A DNA stretch of 64,000 nt, taken from contig CAKRCW010000002.1 of the NCBI GenBank assembly GCA_934309145.1, forward strand, positions 274,818 to 338,817. Reading direction: 5' to 3'. The notes below the pieces were generated by a model. That model was not told the DNA's origin. It did not search any database and was given only the letters and a program-made list of their open reading frames with translations. Shown piece after piece: positions 63,358-64,000 of the stretch. The position numbers and the translations under genes were made by a program. This stretch comes from an uncultured Lachnospiraceae bacterium. Lineage in GTDB: Bacteria; Bacillota; Clostridia; Lachnospirales; Lachnospiraceae. Position 1 is the first letter of the stretch; each line of letters opens with the position of its first letter.

Positions 63358-64000
63358 ATGATTTGTTTACTACCAATCTCATTTCTGTCAAAAGTATTAG
63401 TTCCTTGGGCTGAGGAGCTAGGAGAAGTTACAACAGAAGCTGGTGTAGCACCGCCGGGTGATGCTACTGTAACTGATGCTGCTAGTGATACCGTAATCGA
63501 TGTTGGAAGGACATTATTATCAGGTATTCAAAATAGAAGTGTCAAGTATACGGATTTATCTGTAGAACAGGCTGTTCAGGTTGCAAAAGCTCTTTTAGCA
63601 GACAAACAGTCTTTTGATTGGTTTTGCTCTCTTGATGATGAGCAGGCAACAGCTTATTTTGGTGCTAGTAAGAGACGTATTCAGTTTGAATTTGAGCTTC
63701 TTATGAAAGATAATACGGATATGTTTTTTGTAAAGGATATGGCAGTATCTGACTACGATAAATTCTTTAGTGCTGTCATGAATGGGCAGAAAGTTGACAA
63801 TACAGCCGCTGCAGATGGTGGATTCAATATGTGTGTTGAGGGCTGTGCTCCTGGTCATGAAGGTATTATCCCGCTTGGTACTGTTTTGTTGAACGATACA
63901 CCATTTTTGGCATATCGTTCAACAAAATTCCAAAAATACATCTTTCTCTTCTGCGTTTCATTTTCTTTATACTCTCCATCTAATCTTCCGCGTCTATTTT
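63358..64000 (+). CDS. Partial unknown secreted or membrane-anchored protein
   Basis: An open frame runs from an in-frame stop near 63306 to the window end. The first ATG is at 63358, but the frame before it (KGKRLLILIGIV) reads like the basic and hydrophobic start of a signal anchor. The true start may therefore be an upstream non-ATG codon or may be lost. The signal region is followed by PWAEELGEVTTEAGVAPPGD and a soluble domain (SVEQAVQVAKALLADKQSFDW). I do not recognise the family. From about 63884 the codon use changes and an inverted repeat interrupts it, so the real 3' end may be disrupted. Confidence 0.5.
   Translation, partial: MICLLPISFLSKVLVPWAEELGEVTTEAGVAPPGDATVTDAASDTVIDVGRTLLSGIQNRSVKYTDLSVEQAVQVAKALLADKQSFDWFCSLDDEQATAYFGASKRRIQFEFELLMKDNTDMFFVKDMAVSDYDKFFSAVMNGQKVDNTAAADGGFNMCVEGCAPGHEGIIPLGTVLLNDTPFLAYRSTKFQKYIFLFCVSFSLYSPSNLPRLF
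63855..64000 (-). CDS. Partial minus-strand frame at the window edge
   Basis: From the window end to a TGA at 63855-63857 the minus strand is open for 48 codons (DGEYKENETQKRKMYFWNFV and onward to NGVSFNKT). Its codon use looks more natural than the plus-strand frame over the same bases. It may be the C terminus of a gene that begins beyond the window. No family is recognised. Confidence 0.4.
   Translation of the reverse strand, partial: NRRGRLDGEYKENETQKRKMYFWNFVERYAKNGVSFNKTVPSGIIPS
63884..63927. repeat. Perfect 15-bp inverted repeat
   Basis: TTTTGTTGAACGATA (63884-63898) is perfectly repeated in inverse at 63913-63927 around a 14-base loop. Flanking T and A runs would let it terminate transcription in both directions, or it may mark the end of an inserted element. 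Confidence 0.7.

Overview
The window looks like a chromosomal segment of a low-GC anaerobic Lachnospiraceae bacterium, possibly Lachnospira/Eubacterium eligens-like. This rests on the family make-up, the AT-rich strong-SD gene starts and tight TAATG/ATGA gene couplings. The species guess is inference. No tRNA or rRNA gene, CRISPR array or recognisable transposase was seen.

Layout. (1) 1-12009, minus strand: a four-gene cassette of uncharacterised proteins (1188 aa beta-sandwich/solenoid protein, actin/Hsp70-like protein, small repeat protein, membrane coiled-coil protein) followed by valS, gdpP and the start of rplI. (2) 12160-13212: a lone HisC-like aminotransferase on the plus strand. (3) 13180-24539, minus strand: a surface-polysaccharide operon with a polytopic GT-C/polymerase-like protein, five glycosyltransferases, a Wzx-like flippase, an acyltransferase, and a FdtA/FdtB/GNAT set that should make a dTDP-3-acetamido-3,6-dideoxyhexose. 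(4) 24615-29862: a TPR-DUF4037 protein, a TauE-family permease and pckA. (5) 30163-51017, minus strand: a sulfate-to-homocysteine superoperon. CysK and a sulfate ABC transporter come first, then CysDN and AprAB-like APS reductase, a siroheme sulfite reductase, MetY, and a TusA/thioredoxin/ThiS/ThiF/JAMM relay that matches protein-thiocarboxylate homocysteine synthesis. Behind a terminator lies a siroheme-directed tetrapyrrole operon (hemA, a SirC-HemC fusion, a CobA-HemD fusion, hemB, hemL) ending in trxB.

(6) 51240-59447: an AGCS alanine/sodium symporter, an accessory island, then MATE, YitT, D-2-hydroxyacid dehydrogenase and class-I amidotransferase genes. The island carries a Fic protein and a type III (CptIN/ToxN-like) toxin-antitoxin locus with its 48-nt antitoxin repeats visible. 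It is flanked by direct copies of a ~280-bp palindromic element plus the duplicated tail of the AGCS gene. (7) 59675-64000: an Rpn-type nuclease, a small membrane protein, a 0.9-kb gene-free stretch with a candidate large structured RNA, an MNT/HEPN toxin-antitoxin pair preceded by a 12-residue leader peptide, and two partial reading frames at the window edge.

The most unusual signal is two families of intergenic elements. Each has a conserved, multi-hairpin core enclosed by very long inverted-repeat arms. In family I the arms (62 and 75 bp) are near-perfect but unrelated between loci. In family II the inner arms are shared and the outer arms are locus-specific. At several loci the outer arm ends exactly at the stop codon of a neighbouring gene, as if flanking DNA had been copied in inverted orientation around the core.
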